DNA of 64,000 bases. Source: Leminorella richardii. GTDB lineage: Bacteria > Pseudomonadota > Gammaproteobacteria > Enterobacterales > Enterobacteriaceae. The translations under genes and the position numbers were made by a program. The stretch spans positions 861,501-925,500 of the forward strand of contig NZ_LS483470.1 of assembly GCF_900478135.1 (NCBI RefSeq), given 5' to 3'. The notes beneath the pieces were generated by a model. The model had not been told where the DNA came from. It was given only the letters and a program-made list of their open reading frames with translations, and did not search any database. How positions within the stretch are numbered: the first letter of the stretch is position 1; each line of letters starts with the position of its first letter. Below, piece by piece: positions 1 through 8,027 of the stretch.

Positions 1-1
1 T

Positions 2-379
2 ATTATTAATACCGACAAAGCGCCCGCGGCTATTGGACCCTACGTTCAGGGCGTCGATCTGGGTAATATGATTATCACTTCCGGCCAGCTGCCTCTTGAT
101 CCAAAAACCGGTGAGTTCCCAGCAGACGTAGCCGCACAGGCGCGCCAGTCGCTGGAAAACGTCAAGGCGATTGTTGAAGCGGCGGGCCTGAAAGTGGCGG
201 ACATTGTAAAAACAACCGTATTTGTTAAAGATCTGAACGACTTTGGCACGGTTAACGCAGCCTATGAGGCGTTTTTCGTTGAGCACAGTGCGCCGTTCCC
301 GGCTCGCTCCTGTGTAGAAGTCGCGCGTCTGCCAAAAGACGCCAAAGTTGAAATTGAAGTGATCGCTGTTCGTCGCTAA
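2..379 (+). CDS. ridA: RidA reactive imine/enamine deaminase, 5' end cut by window edge
   Basis: Hydrolyses reactive 2-aminoacrylate and related enamine/imine intermediates released by PLP enzymes, protecting the cytoplasm. The open frame runs into base 2 without a start codon, so only the first few residues are missing: it begins IINTDKAPAAIGPY and stops at 379, giving 125 visible residues against about 128 in E. coli. The YjgF/RidA signatures are present, including SGQLPLD and the arginine of FPARSCVEVARLP that contacts substrate carboxylate in the family. It stands alone and ends in a strong terminator. Its neighbour is rsmC rather than pyrI as in E. coli, so this junction is a rearrangement relative to that genome. 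Confidence 0.95.
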   Translation: MINTDKAPAAIGPYVQGVDLGNMIITSGQLPLDPKTGEFPADVAAQARQSLENVKAIVEAAGLKVADIVKTTVFVKDLNDFGTVNAAYEAFFVEHSAPFPARSCVEVARLPKDAKVEIEVIAVRR

Positions 380-396
380 AACAGCGTTGATATAAG

Positions 397-446
397 ACGG
401 GCTTTCCTCTTATCGATTGACTGATAAGAGGAAAGCCCGTTTTTTA
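397..446 (+). terminator. Intrinsic terminator of ridA, long perfect stem
   Basis: Bases 397-414 pair perfectly with 423-440 (18 bp) across an 8-base loop, followed by a run of six T. It lies between the convergent ridA and rsmC. The T run favours the plus strand. Confidence 0.9.
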
Positions 447-456
447 TGGGAAAACG

Positions 457-1485
457 CTAGCGCGATCTGGCCGCTCGGCCAAGGATCGCCTGATACACCT
501 TGAATTTCCCCGTTTGCGCCAGTACCTCATGACTGCCAAAGGCGGCGTCGAGCAGGTTAGGGTAGGGCAAGAAAGCGTTAGCGACGATACACAGGCGCCC
601 GCCGGGGTGCAGGTGCTTAACCGCGCCGCGGATCAGCGCCTCAGCGGCGTTGAGGTTAGTCTGTAGGCCGTCATGGAAAGGGGGATTGGAAACGATCAGG
701 TTAAAACGCCCCTGAATATCAGAGAACACGTCGCTGGCCAGCACTTCACCGTGTAGCCCGTTGGCAGCCAGAGTTGCGCGAGCGGCTTCCAGCGCGGCAG
801 CGTTTACGTCACTCAGCGTAAGCTTAAGCCCCGGCGCGGATTTCGCCATTGCCGCGGCAAGAACACCGGCACCGCATCCAACGTCCAGAACCATACCGCC
901 TACGTTTTGCAGCGCAGAAAGCAGCAGTCGGCTACCGACGTCCAGCCCGTCTTGGCTGAAGACACCGGGCAGCGTTTTCACGATTAGGTCGTCCAGATGA
1001 TATTCTGACCACCACTCCTCAAGAGAGAACGTTGCCTGACGTTCAAGGCGGCAGTGATATAGCCCGCAGCGGCGAGCGCTGTCAATCTTTGCGATAGCGC
1101 CGTAGTCCGCCAGCAGCGTTTCGGCGCTGCGCACTCCGCTACGATTTTCACCGACGATAAACAGTTCGCAGCCGACGGGAAGCAGAGAGAGAAGGGCATC
1201 CAGCTGGAAGCGCGCCTCTTGCTTGCTTTTCGGCCAGTAGTAAATCAGCGTATCGATGCCGTCTGTTAGCGCGGCGTCTGGCAGCAGACTAAACGTCGCT
1301 CGGTCTCCCATCGCTGGATGCAGTCGATTCCAGTGGTGATACTGGGTGCAGTAAACGCGGGTTTCTTTTGCTTCAAACCGCGCCGCGAGCGTGTCCTGAA
1401 TGTCTCCGGCAAACAGCACCCGGCGTTCGGTAAATTCATCGGTATGGCGCAGTATGACTTCACTGGCCGGGGAATAAGCGGACAT
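457..1485 (-). CDS. rsmC: 16S rRNA m2G1207 methyltransferase RsmC
   Basis: SAM-dependent enzyme that methylates N2 of G1207 in 16S rRNA of the 30S subunit. The 342-residue length equals the family norm. A degenerate N-terminal methyltransferase-like half is followed by a catalytic C-terminal half with the SAM loop DVGCGAG at residues 201-207 and the catalytic SNPPFHDG at 266-273, the N-P-P-F motif of guanine-N2 methyltransferases. The start is preceded by AGGAGA at good spacing. It is divergent from holD, as in E. coli. Confidence 0.96.
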   Translation of the reverse strand: MSAYSPASEVILRHTDEFTERRVLFAGDIQDTLAARFEAKETRVYCTQYHHWNRLHPAMGDRATFSLLPDAALTDGIDTLIYYWPKSKQEARFQLDALLSLLPVGCELFIVGENRSGVRSAETLLADYGAIAKIDSARRCGLYHCRLERQATFSLEEWWSEYHLDDLIVKTLPGVFSQDGLDVGSRLLLSALQNVGGMVLDVGCGAGVLAAAMAKSAPGLKLTLSDVNAAALEAARATLAANGLHGEVLASDVFSDIQGRFNLIVSNPPFHDGLQTNLNAAEALIRGAVKHLHPGGRLCIVANAFLPYPNLLDAAFGSHEVLAQTGKFKVYQAILGRAARSR

Positions 1486-1644
1486 GACGTTCTCCTGTAA
1501 GACGGTGCGCCCTCAGCGGGATGAAAAGGTGTGCACAACGCAGGGCGGGATTATAGAGCGTTATTGTCATTGGCGGAAGTTCGTCGGGTTTGTTAGCATA
1601 ACTGCCGCTATTTCATATTTTCATCACGGCAACGGACAGGAACC

Positions 1645-2100
1645 ATGGCAACCTCACGGCGCGACTGGCAATTAGAGCAGATGGGTATCCGGCAGTATCG
1701 ACTGACCCGGCCTGCTGCGCTGCGCGGTGAGGTGGCAATCACCATACCGGACGACGTGAAGGTGATCGTTATTTGTCAGACTATGCCCGAAAGCGCGTCG
1801 CCACTTTGGCTGGATCTTCTAAGAGCCATGGCGTTAACGTCAGATCGCGTGTACTGCCTAATGCTGGATAACGTGATGATGATCCCTGAAAGCGTGCGCT
1901 GTGCCTTTTGGCTGCTGGGGCTGGATGAAGCTCCTGCACTACCGTCCGCGCTACAGACACTCCCTGTGCTCAACAGCCCGTCTCTCGACGCGCTGTCGAC
2001 TAATCCCGAGGCGAAGCGCCTCCTTTGGCAGCAGATCTCTCACCATGAACACCATTTCTTCCCTCACGCCGAGCGACCTGACAGCAGCCTATCGAATTGA
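1645..2100 (+). CDS. holD: DNA polymerase III psi subunit HolD
   Basis: Psi subunit of the polymerase III clamp loader; with chi it links the loader to SSB. The 151-residue product has the N-terminal stretch containing WQLEQMGIRQYRLTRP, which in the family binds chi and the clamp loader. A ribosome site AGGA lies just before the ATG. The 3' end overlaps rimI by 56 bases in another frame, the compact holD-rimI arrangement known in enterobacteria. Identity rests on this N-terminal motif and on the context. Confidence 0.93.
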   Translation: MATSRRDWQLEQMGIRQYRLTRPAALRGEVAITIPDDVKVIVICQTMPESASPLWLDLLRAMALTSDRVYCLMLDNVMMIPESVRCAFWLLGLDEAPALPSALQTLPVLNSPSLDALSTNPEAKRLLWQQISHHEHHFFPHAERPDSSLSN

Positions 2101-2485
2101 GCTGGCCAGTCACGCCTTTCCCTGGACGGAAAAAACGCTGCAAAGCAATCAGGGGGAGCGCTACCTCAATTTAAAGCTTGAGGTCAACGGCCAGATGGCG
2201 GCATTTGCCGTTACTCAAGTTGTGCTGGATGAGGCGACGCTGTTTAACATCGCCGTTCACCCAGACTTTCAGCGTCAGGGGCTTGGACGCACGCTGCTTC
2301 AGGCTTTAATTACTGAGCTTGGCGAGCGCGGAGTGATGACCCTGTGGCTTGAAGTGCGAGCCTCAAACGCCAAGGCCATTGCCCTGTATCGATCGTTTGA
2401 TTTTAACGAAGTGTCGGTAAGAAAAGGCTATTACCCCTCTGCGGAAGGGCGGGAAGACGCCGTGATTATGGCGCTGGTGCTGTAA
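2045..2485 (+). CDS. rimI: Ribosomal protein S18 alanine N-acetyltransferase RimI
   Basis: GNAT acetyltransferase that acetylates the N-terminal alanine of ribosomal protein S18. Start chosen at the internal ATG (MNTISSLTPSDL), because it gives 146 residues, close to the E. coli 148; the open frame extends farther upstream only as an overlap with holD. The acetyl-CoA loop is visible as HPDFQRQGLGRTLL (Q/R-x-x-G-x-G/A). Downstream signatures include LEVRASNAKAIALYRSFDF and a C-terminal EDAVIMAL. Confidence 0.95.
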   Translation: MNTISSLTPSDLTAAYRIELASHAFPWTEKTLQSNQGERYLNLKLEVNGQMAAFAVTQVVLDEATLFNIAVHPDFQRQGLGRTLLQALITELGERGVMTLWLEVRASNAKAIALYRSFDFNEVSVRKGYYPSAEGREDAVIMALVL

Positions 2486-2537
2486 ACAGTTCTCGATCGA
2501 GCAGGCGCGCGGCGCCCGCTGATCGGGAAAGTCGGAG

Positions 2538-2858
2538 TTATTTAATCAGAAGATCGTTAGAGACGGAACGTACGCCCTCTACGGTTTTAGTGACGTCTAC
2601 CGCAGCGCGAGCTTCATCCTTCGAACGAACAAATCCGCTTAGCTGTACGCGCCCTTTAAAGGTGGTGACGGTAATCTGAGTTGAGTGGATAGACTTTTCT
2701 CCCAACAGGGCGGCTTTCACTTTAGTCGTGACGACGGAGTCATCGAGATAGCCGCCAGTGCCTTCAGTTTTTTCCGTTGGTGCACAGGCTGCGACCGTGA
2801 GCGCAATCAGGATGGCGGCGAATAGAGCGGCAGCGGACTTCATGATTTTCATATTCAT
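2538..2858 (-). CDS. BON-domain outer-membrane/periplasmic lipoprotein (OsmY-like)
   Basis: Small envelope protein. The start MNMKIMKSAAALF gives a lipoprotein signal with lipobox VAAC around residue 25, then one BON domain from about residue 38 to the end (DSVVTTKVKAALL, ITVTTFKGRVQLSGFV, VRSVSNDLLIK). BON domains bind phospholipid or other envelope ligands and often occur in stress-induced proteins. At 106 residues it holds one BON domain where OsmY holds two. It sits next to prfC, where E. coli has osmY on the other side, and replaces yjjG at this position. The longer open frame upstream (to 2909) lacks signal-peptide logic and was not used. Confidence 0.85.
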   Translation of the reverse strand: MNMKIMKSAAALFAAILIALTVAACAPTEKTEGTGGYLDDSVVTTKVKAALLGEKSIHSTQITVTTFKGRVQLSGFVRSKDEARAAVDVTKTVEGVRSVSNDLLIK

Positions 2859-3177
2859 ACTCCTTAACGATGGGTGAAAACAGCAAATATCGTGCTGACG
2901 GCAGCGCAAGAGGCAGCTGCGTCGAAGGATCCTGTAGCGGTTATTTTTACTGGCAGTTCTATTAACTATAGATCCTGAGCGGCGGAGCTGCGACTTATGG
3001 GGTGAGAGAATCGGGCGCAGTTTGAGTCAAAAGCCCGTCGCCGCAGGGCTGGATTGCCCTTAAGAACGAGGGTTTTTACTGTCCTTTCCTTCACCATATG
3101 TGTAAAATCCACCCCCATTGCCAGCGCGCTCCCAAAGACTTAGCGCGCCAGATCGAACCTTTGCTGAGACTACCCGG
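2859..3177. other. Intergenic region between the BON lipoprotein and prfC
   Basis: About 320 bases with divergent genes on either side. It must hold both promoters, but I see no operator or RNA motif I can name. A frame open from 3118 into prfC is judged to be untranslated leader. Confidence 0.4.
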
Positions 3178-4767
3178 ATGAATGAAACTTCAAGAGCCGC
3201 AGAAATTGCGTGCCGACGCACGTTCGCTATTATTTCCCACCCCGATGCCGGTAAAACCACGATTACCGAAAAGGTGCTGCTGTTCGGGCACGCGATCCAG
3301 AAGGCGGGAACGGTAAAGGGCCGCGGTTCAAACCAGCACGCCAAGTCTGACTGGATGGAGATGGAAAAGCAGCGCGGCATCTCGATTACCACCTCGGTGA
3401 TGCAGTTTCCCTATCAGTCCTGTCTGGTTAACCTGCTGGACACCCCGGGGCACGAAGACTTCTCAGAAGATACCTACCGTACGCTGACCGCCGTTGACTG
3501 CTGTCTGATGGTGATTGACGCGGCGAAGGGCGTAGAAGATCGTACCCGCAAGCTGATGGAGGTTACGCGCCTGCGCGATACGCCGATCCTGACGTTTATG
3601 AACAAGCTTGACCGAGATATCCGCGATCCGATGGAGCTGTTGGACGAAGTCGAAAGCGAGCTGAAGATCATGTGTTCTCCTATTACCTGGCCTATTGGCT
3701 GCGGCAAGCTGTTTAAAGGGGTCTATCACCTGTACAAGGATGAAACCTACCTTTATCAAAGCGGCATGGGGCACACTATTCAGGAAGTCCGCATTGTTAA
3801 GGGGTTAGACAACCCTGAGCTAGACGCTGCCGTAGGTGAAGACTTAGCGAACCAGCTGCGCGAAGAGCTGGAATTGGTCAAGGGCGCTTCTCACGAGTTT
3901 GATCTGGAGACTTTTCTGGCCGGTGAGCTGACGCCAGTCTTTTTCGGCACTGCCCTCGGTAACTTTGGCGTAGACCACATGCTGGACGGCCTGGTTGAAT
4001 GGGCACCTGCGCCGATGCCGCGTAAAACTAACGTGCGTGAAGTTAACGCCGAAGAAGAGAAGTTTTCCGGCTTTGTGTTCAAAATTCAGGCCAACATGGA
4101 TCCTAAACACCGCGACCGCGTAGCCTTTATGCGCGTGGTGTCTGGTACCTATGAAAAGGGCATGAAGCTGCGTCAGGTGCGTACCGGCAAAGACGTGACA
4201 ATTTCCGATGCGCTGACCTTTATGGCTGGGGACCGCTCCCATGTGGAAGAGGCTTATCCCGGCGACATCATTGGTTTGCACAACCACGGCACGATTCAAA
4301 TCGGCGATACCTTCACTCAGGGTGAAGACATGAAGTTCACCGGGATCCCGAACTTTGCGCCAGAGCTGTTCCGCCGCATTCGCCTGAAGGATCCTCTCAA
4401 GCAGAAACAGCTGCTGAAGGGGCTGGTGCAGCTGTCTGAAGAGGGCGCGGTTCAGGTTTTCCGCCCCATTGCCAACAACGACCTGATCGTTGGTGCAGTC
4501 GGCGTACTGCAGTTTGACGTGGTGGTTTCCCGCCTCAAGAGTGAGTATAACGTCGAGGCTATCTATGAGTCGGTGAACGTATCAACTGCCCGCTGGGTCG
4601 AATGCAAAGACGCGAAGAAACTAGAAGAGTTTAAGCGTAAAAACGAGATGAATATTGCCCTCGACGGCGGCGATAACCTGAGCTATATCGCCCCGACGAT
4701 GGTTAATCTCAATCTGACTCAAGAGCGCTACCCTGACGTGGAGTTCCATAAAACGCGGGAACATTGA
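3178..4767 (+). CDS. prfC: Peptide chain release factor 3
   Basis: Translational GTPase that recycles RF1/RF2 from the ribosome after termination. With the start at MNETSRAAEIA the product is 529 residues, exactly the E. coli length; an upstream in-frame ATG at 3118 would add 20 residues that match nothing in the family. G motifs: SHPDAGKT at 20-27, DTPGH at 88-92 and NKLD at 142-145. The RF3-specific body is strongly conserved (for example GVLQFDVVVSRLKSEYN). The extreme N-terminus differs from E. coli before CRRTFAI. A hairpin terminator follows. Confidence 0.97.
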   Translation: MNETSRAAEIACRRTFAIISHPDAGKTTITEKVLLFGHAIQKAGTVKGRGSNQHAKSDWMEMEKQRGISITTSVMQFPYQSCLVNLLDTPGHEDFSEDTYRTLTAVDCCLMVIDAAKGVEDRTRKLMEVTRLRDTPILTFMNKLDRDIRDPMELLDEVESELKIMCSPITWPIGCGKLFKGVYHLYKDETYLYQSGMGHTIQEVRIVKGLDNPELDAAVGEDLANQLREELELVKGASHEFDLETFLAGELTPVFFGTALGNFGVDHMLDGLVEWAPAPMPRKTNVREVNAEEEKFSGFVFKIQANMDPKHRDRVAFMRVVSGTYEKGMKLRQVRTGKDVTISDALTFMAGDRSHVEEAYPGDIIGLHNHGTIQIGDTFTQGEDMKFTGIPNFAPELFRRIRLKDPLKQKQLLKGLVQLSEEGAVQVFRPIANNDLIVGAVGVLQFDVVVSRLKSEYNVEAIYESVNVSTARWVECKDAKKLEEFKRKNEMNIALDGGDNLSYIAPTMVNLNLTQERYPDVEFHKTREH

Positions 4768-4796
4768 TTTTACAGAATGTGAATTCTGTGAAGAGC

Positions 4797-4826
4797 AAAC
4801 CCGGCGCCAGTACCGGGTTTATTTTG
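4797..4826 (+). terminator. prfC intrinsic terminator
   Basis: AAACCCGG at 4797-4804 pairs with CCGGGTTT at 4813-4820 across an 8-base loop, followed by ATTTTG. Confidence 0.75.
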
Positions 4827-4858
4827 AGCAGGGATACAGAGATGAGAGGGATACTTTA

Positions 4859-5458
4859 ATGGCACTACTGAGAGCCGGCATTTGTTTTGGCATCCTGTTA
4901 GGCTTGAGTCTGCCATCTTTGGCTAATTCTTCGCTGGAAGACTCAGTGAGGGTGGTTCTTCTCGGCTTTCAGCAGCAGGATGCCCAAAAGATTAACGCAA
5001 TGATCCATGCAGACAGGGGGCTGTGCGTGATGTTCCGGCGCGGTGCGCCGAACACCTACGAGTGTGTTGAACGCCTAGATTTTAGCGCTCCTGTTCCCGA
5101 GTATTTACCCTATGAGAAACTTTCTCAGCGCGCGCTAGAGCGGTATGGAAAAACTATCCACTACGGTGGCGAGCCCAGATTTGAATGTGTCAAAGAGCGC
5201 TGGAGCGCGTTTGGACTTTTCATCGGTAAACTAGGGGCTAACCATATGCTGTCAGAAAGTGCGGAATGGCTGAAAAAGTATGAAAGACCGGATTCACCGG
5301 ATGAAGATATTTCTGCCATGAAACACCTTGAGGCGACAAGCCATCGAGTGATATTCGCGACAGAGGACGGGGAATCGCTGATCTTTCACTTAAGCCTTAT
5401 AAAGGGCAAGTGGTATTTGACGCTGCTGGATCGACTGAGCGGTGACTGCAGTGCCTGA
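4859..5458 (+). CDS. Unknown exported protein, 199 residues
   Basis: I do not recognise this family. The N-terminus (ALLRAGICFGILLGLSLPSLA) is a clear Sec signal peptide with likely cleavage after SLA near residue 22, so the product is probably periplasmic. The mature part has five or so scattered cysteines (GLCVMF, YECVE, FECVKERW, GDCSA) that could form disulfides. The C-terminal part reads like a small beta-rich domain (IFHLSLIKGKWYLTLLDRL) of the kind in NTF2-like or DUF4440-like lipid/ligand pockets, but this is only an impression. It is a single gene between prfC and the convergent PheC-like gene. Confidence 0.7.
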   Translation: MALLRAGICFGILLGLSLPSLANSSLEDSVRVVLLGFQQQDAQKINAMIHADRGLCVMFRRGAPNTYECVERLDFSAPVPEYLPYEKLSQRALERYGKTIHYGGEPRFECVKERWSAFGLFIGKLGANHMLSESAEWLKKYERPDSPDEDISAMKHLEATSHRVIFATEDGESLIFHLSLIKGKWYLTLLDRLSGDCSA

Positions 5459-5483
5459 TAAAACGGCTCCGATAGCGGAGCCG
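5457..5483 (-). terminator. Terminator between convergent genes
   Basis: CGGCTCC at 5464-5470 pairs with GGAGCCG at 5477-5483. The minus strand reads into TTTTATC, so it terminates the PheC-like gene; it may also serve the plus-strand gene. Confidence 0.75.
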
Positions 5484-5498
5484 AAATAGGCGTGAGAG

Positions 5499-6263
5499 TT
5501 ACTCGGTACGTATTTTCCACTGTTTGGCCAATTGAGACTTGGTCTCTCCCGCCAGCCAGACGTTGATGCTTTCTAAAAGCTGAGTATCGTTCTTTTTCAC
5601 CATATAGACTTTGTGGCTTTCGGTGCCGGCAAACGGCTGCTGGGTTGCCATGCACAGGACGCCGGGCTCTTTATTCTGATAGTAGTCCCCTTCAATCAGA
5701 TCGGTCACCATCATGTCAGCGGTGCGATCGCGCAGCGCCTGTAGGTTATCGTAGTTGTCTTTAACGCGGATAACCTGCGCTTTTTTAATGTTTCCATCAA
5801 CGAAGCTTTGGTTGGTGCCGCCCGGGTTAACCACGACTTTGACGCTGGGTTGGTCAATTTTTTCCAAATCTCCCAAAGATCCCGCAACGGCGCACCCAGC
5901 CAGCGCGATTTTACCGTTTGGCACAATAGGCTTAGTCAGGCCAAACTCGGCTTCACGCTTCGCTGTTGCGGTCACGCCGCCCATGGCAACGTCAAACTTG
6001 TCAGCGGCCAGATCGCTGGAAAGGGACGGCCAACTGGTCAGCACGAATTCCACGTTGAGCTTCAGGTCTTTTGCCAGCGCTTTTGCCATATCAACATCGT
6101 AGCCGACTAATTTTCCGTCGGCATCGTGGTAGGCAAGAGGAGCATAGTCGCCGGGAACGCCGACTTTAAGGGTTCCCGCCTGCTGAATGTCGGCCATGGT
6201 TCGGGCTTCCACCTGCATTGCGGTGAGGATCAGTGCGGAACTCAGTAAAACGCGCAGCTTCAT
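5499..6263 (-). CDS. Exported PheC-like cyclohexadienyl dehydratase / solute-binding fold protein
   Basis: Periplasmic protein of the type II solute-binding fold. The start at 6263 is fixed by AGGAAG eight bases upstream and gives a signal peptide ending near VEA (about residue 20). Recalled Pseudomonas PheC shares several blocks with it: TSWPSLSSDLAADKFDVAM, DQPSVKVVVNPGGTN and the TDLIE block, whose glutamate aligns with the catalytic acid reported for PheC. PheC dehydrates prephenate/arogenate to phenylpyruvate/phenylalanine in the periplasm. No ABC permease or ATPase lies beside it, which supports an enzyme or orphan binding role over transport. Amino-acid binding remains the alternative. 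Confidence 0.8.
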   Translation of the reverse strand: MKLRVLLSSALILTAMQVEARTMADIQQAGTLKVGVPGDYAPLAYHDADGKLVGYDVDMAKALAKDLKLNVEFVLTSWPSLSSDLAADKFDVAMGGVTATAKREAEFGLTKPIVPNGKIALAGCAVAGSLGDLEKIDQPSVKVVVNPGGTNQSFVDGNIKKAQVIRVKDNYDNLQALRDRTADMMVTDLIEGDYYQNKEPGVLCMATQQPFAGTESHKVYMVKKNDTQLLESINVWLAGETKSQLAKQWKIRTE

Positions 6264-6411
6264 AATGATTACTTCCTGTCTGTGTGAGTCATTGTGTTGC
6301 ATTAATAAAACACGAACACAGGAAAGAATGCTAGCAAAAAGCGTAGGTCGTCAGCATGAATGGCGGTTTTAACAGAGTGATATATATTGGTTTTTCTGCG
6401 GATATCAGCAT

Positions 6412-6437
6412 TAAAAAGCCCCGCCAAAGGGCGGGGC
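6412..6437 (-). terminator. pssA intrinsic terminator
   Basis: AGCCCCGCC at 6417-6425 pairs with GGCGGGGCT at 6429-6437 across three A. The minus strand continues into TTTTTAA. Confidence 0.88.
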
Positions 6438-6450
6438 TGGGAAGTATTGA

Positions 6451-7806
6451 CTACAGGATGCGGCTAATCAGGCGGTCGATTCTGATACGCCTCAGTCGGC
6501 GTATCAGCTTGCGGATTTTCACCGGATAAAACTGCATGCTCTGCAGCTGTTGGAAGTGATTAATCACGAAAGTGTGAGTGCGAATTAGCGCCAGCTCATT
6601 TTGACTCTCTTCCTTCAGCTCCTGCTTGGGATCGTGGATCAAAATGGCGTTTTCCAGATCGAGATGCCAAGCGCGGGGGTTCAGGTTGTTGCCTGTTATC
6701 AGCATCCAGCTGTCGTCGACCCACATGCCCTTCAGGTGATAGGTGTTGTCTTCATCTTTCCACAGGCGCACTGTCAGTAGGCCGTCATCGACGTAGCGCT
6801 GTAGGCGAGTGACGAAGCGACGCAGGTTGATTTCGTACAGATAGGGCAGCGCGCCAATGATTTTGAACGGCTGATCTTCGGGAATGTAGAAGTCGTTGGC
6901 GGTTTTGTCGCCGACGATAATTTCAACCTGTTTGCCCTGACGCAGCAGGCAGATGATGTTTTTTACCAGCTGAGCAGGCAGATTAAAGTAGGGAGTACAC
7001 AGCGTGAGCTTGTGCTCGGTACTGTTCATCAGACGGTCGATGACTTTGTTCAGCGGGCTATGTCGCCCAAGGCCTACCAGCGGCGTGACGGACAGCTCGT
7101 CGTTCGAGGCGCTGTTTTCAAACTCGTATCCGCTCTGGCGCAGGCTTTGCCTGAATTTTTTGATATCGCCTTTGATTTCGGGGCTGCGTGGGCGATTGTG
7201 ACAGTCGAGATTTCTGACCGCTTCTGCTGGCAGCAGGTGCTGTTTAACGTAATCCACCATGCTGTTTGCCAACGAGGCATTGGTAATCAGCTGATAGCGA
7301 TCGTAGCGGTATTTGTCGTGGCGATGAAGATAAACGTCGTTAACGCTGGCGCCAGTGTAGGCGACAGTATCATCAATAATGCTGCCTTTAAGGTGCAGAA
7401 CGCCCAGCGCTTCGCGGGTGTTAACGGGAACGCCGTAAACGGGAACGCACACGTTAGGAAAGCGTTCGGCCATTTTGCAGTACCAGTCAGCATTGGTGCT
7501 GCTGGCGGCATCGCCGATGCGGCCACGCTGAGCGCGGTGCCAGTCAACCAGAATGGCAACTTCAAGATCGGGGCGAGCTTCTTTAGCCTGATAGATAGCC
7601 GACAGCACGTCAATCCCGGCGTCGTCATGTTCCAGATATAGAGCAATCAGATAGATGCGTTTTTCTGCACGGCCTATCAAATCAAGCAGCTGAGCGCGGT
7701 AGTCGCCTGGGCCTGATAATACGTCGATATTATCAATGTGTTGGCGGATCTTCGGCAGTTGTGCAAGGTGTTGTTGAGATTTCTTACGTTTAAATGATGA
7801 CAACAT
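6451..7806 (-). CDS. pssA: CDP-diacylglycerol-serine O-phosphatidyltransferase PssA
   Basis: Makes phosphatidylserine from CDP-diacylglycerol and serine, the committed step to phosphatidylethanolamine, at the cytoplasmic membrane surface. It belongs to the phospholipase D superfamily with two HKD motifs: HLKGSIIDD starting at H138 and HLKGMWVDD near residue 357. The start MLSSFKRKK gives 451 residues, exactly the E. coli length; the longer frame (to 7857) was trimmed. The C-terminal basic tail (KIRKLIRRLRRIRIDRLI) fits peripheral binding to acidic lipids. In E. coli, patZ lies between yfiP and pssA; it is absent here. Confidence 0.97.
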   Translation of the reverse strand: MLSSFKRKKSQQHLAQLPKIRQHIDNIDVLSGPGDYRAQLLDLIGRAEKRIYLIALYLEHDDAGIDVLSAIYQAKEARPDLEVAILVDWHRAQRGRIGDAASSTNADWYCKMAERFPNVCVPVYGVPVNTREALGVLHLKGSIIDDTVAYTGASVNDVYLHRHDKYRYDRYQLITNASLANSMVDYVKQHLLPAEAVRNLDCHNRPRSPEIKGDIKKFRQSLRQSGYEFENSASNDELSVTPLVGLGRHSPLNKVIDRLMNSTEHKLTLCTPYFNLPAQLVKNIICLLRQGKQVEIIVGDKTANDFYIPEDQPFKIIGALPYLYEINLRRFVTRLQRYVDDGLLTVRLWKDEDNTYHLKGMWVDDSWMLITGNNLNPRAWHLDLENAILIHDPKQELKEESQNELALIRTHTFVINHFQQLQSMQFYPVKIRKLIRRLRRIRIDRLISRIL

Positions 7807-8027
7807 CACAGTGCATTCTTCTCTTTGTTGGGTTACGGCAGCTGCCGCAACGAGCAATGATAATAATGAATCAGGTCGGATCGGGTAATATTATCACCAC
7901 TTTTCCTGAATGTGACGAAAAAAACCGAATGAATCTGGCAAAACTGCTGCTGAGGTAACAGTTTTGCCGAGGCGGGATTTTTATCTTTTTGATATTAAAT
8001 AATAAGTTAAGTGCAACACATCCCGTT

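Noticed and set aside
7936..7967. GGCAAAACTG/CAGTTTTGCC inverted repeat upstream of pssA
   Set aside because: Considered as the tapT terminator, but the T run on the minus strand is about 12 bases away, so I did not call it.
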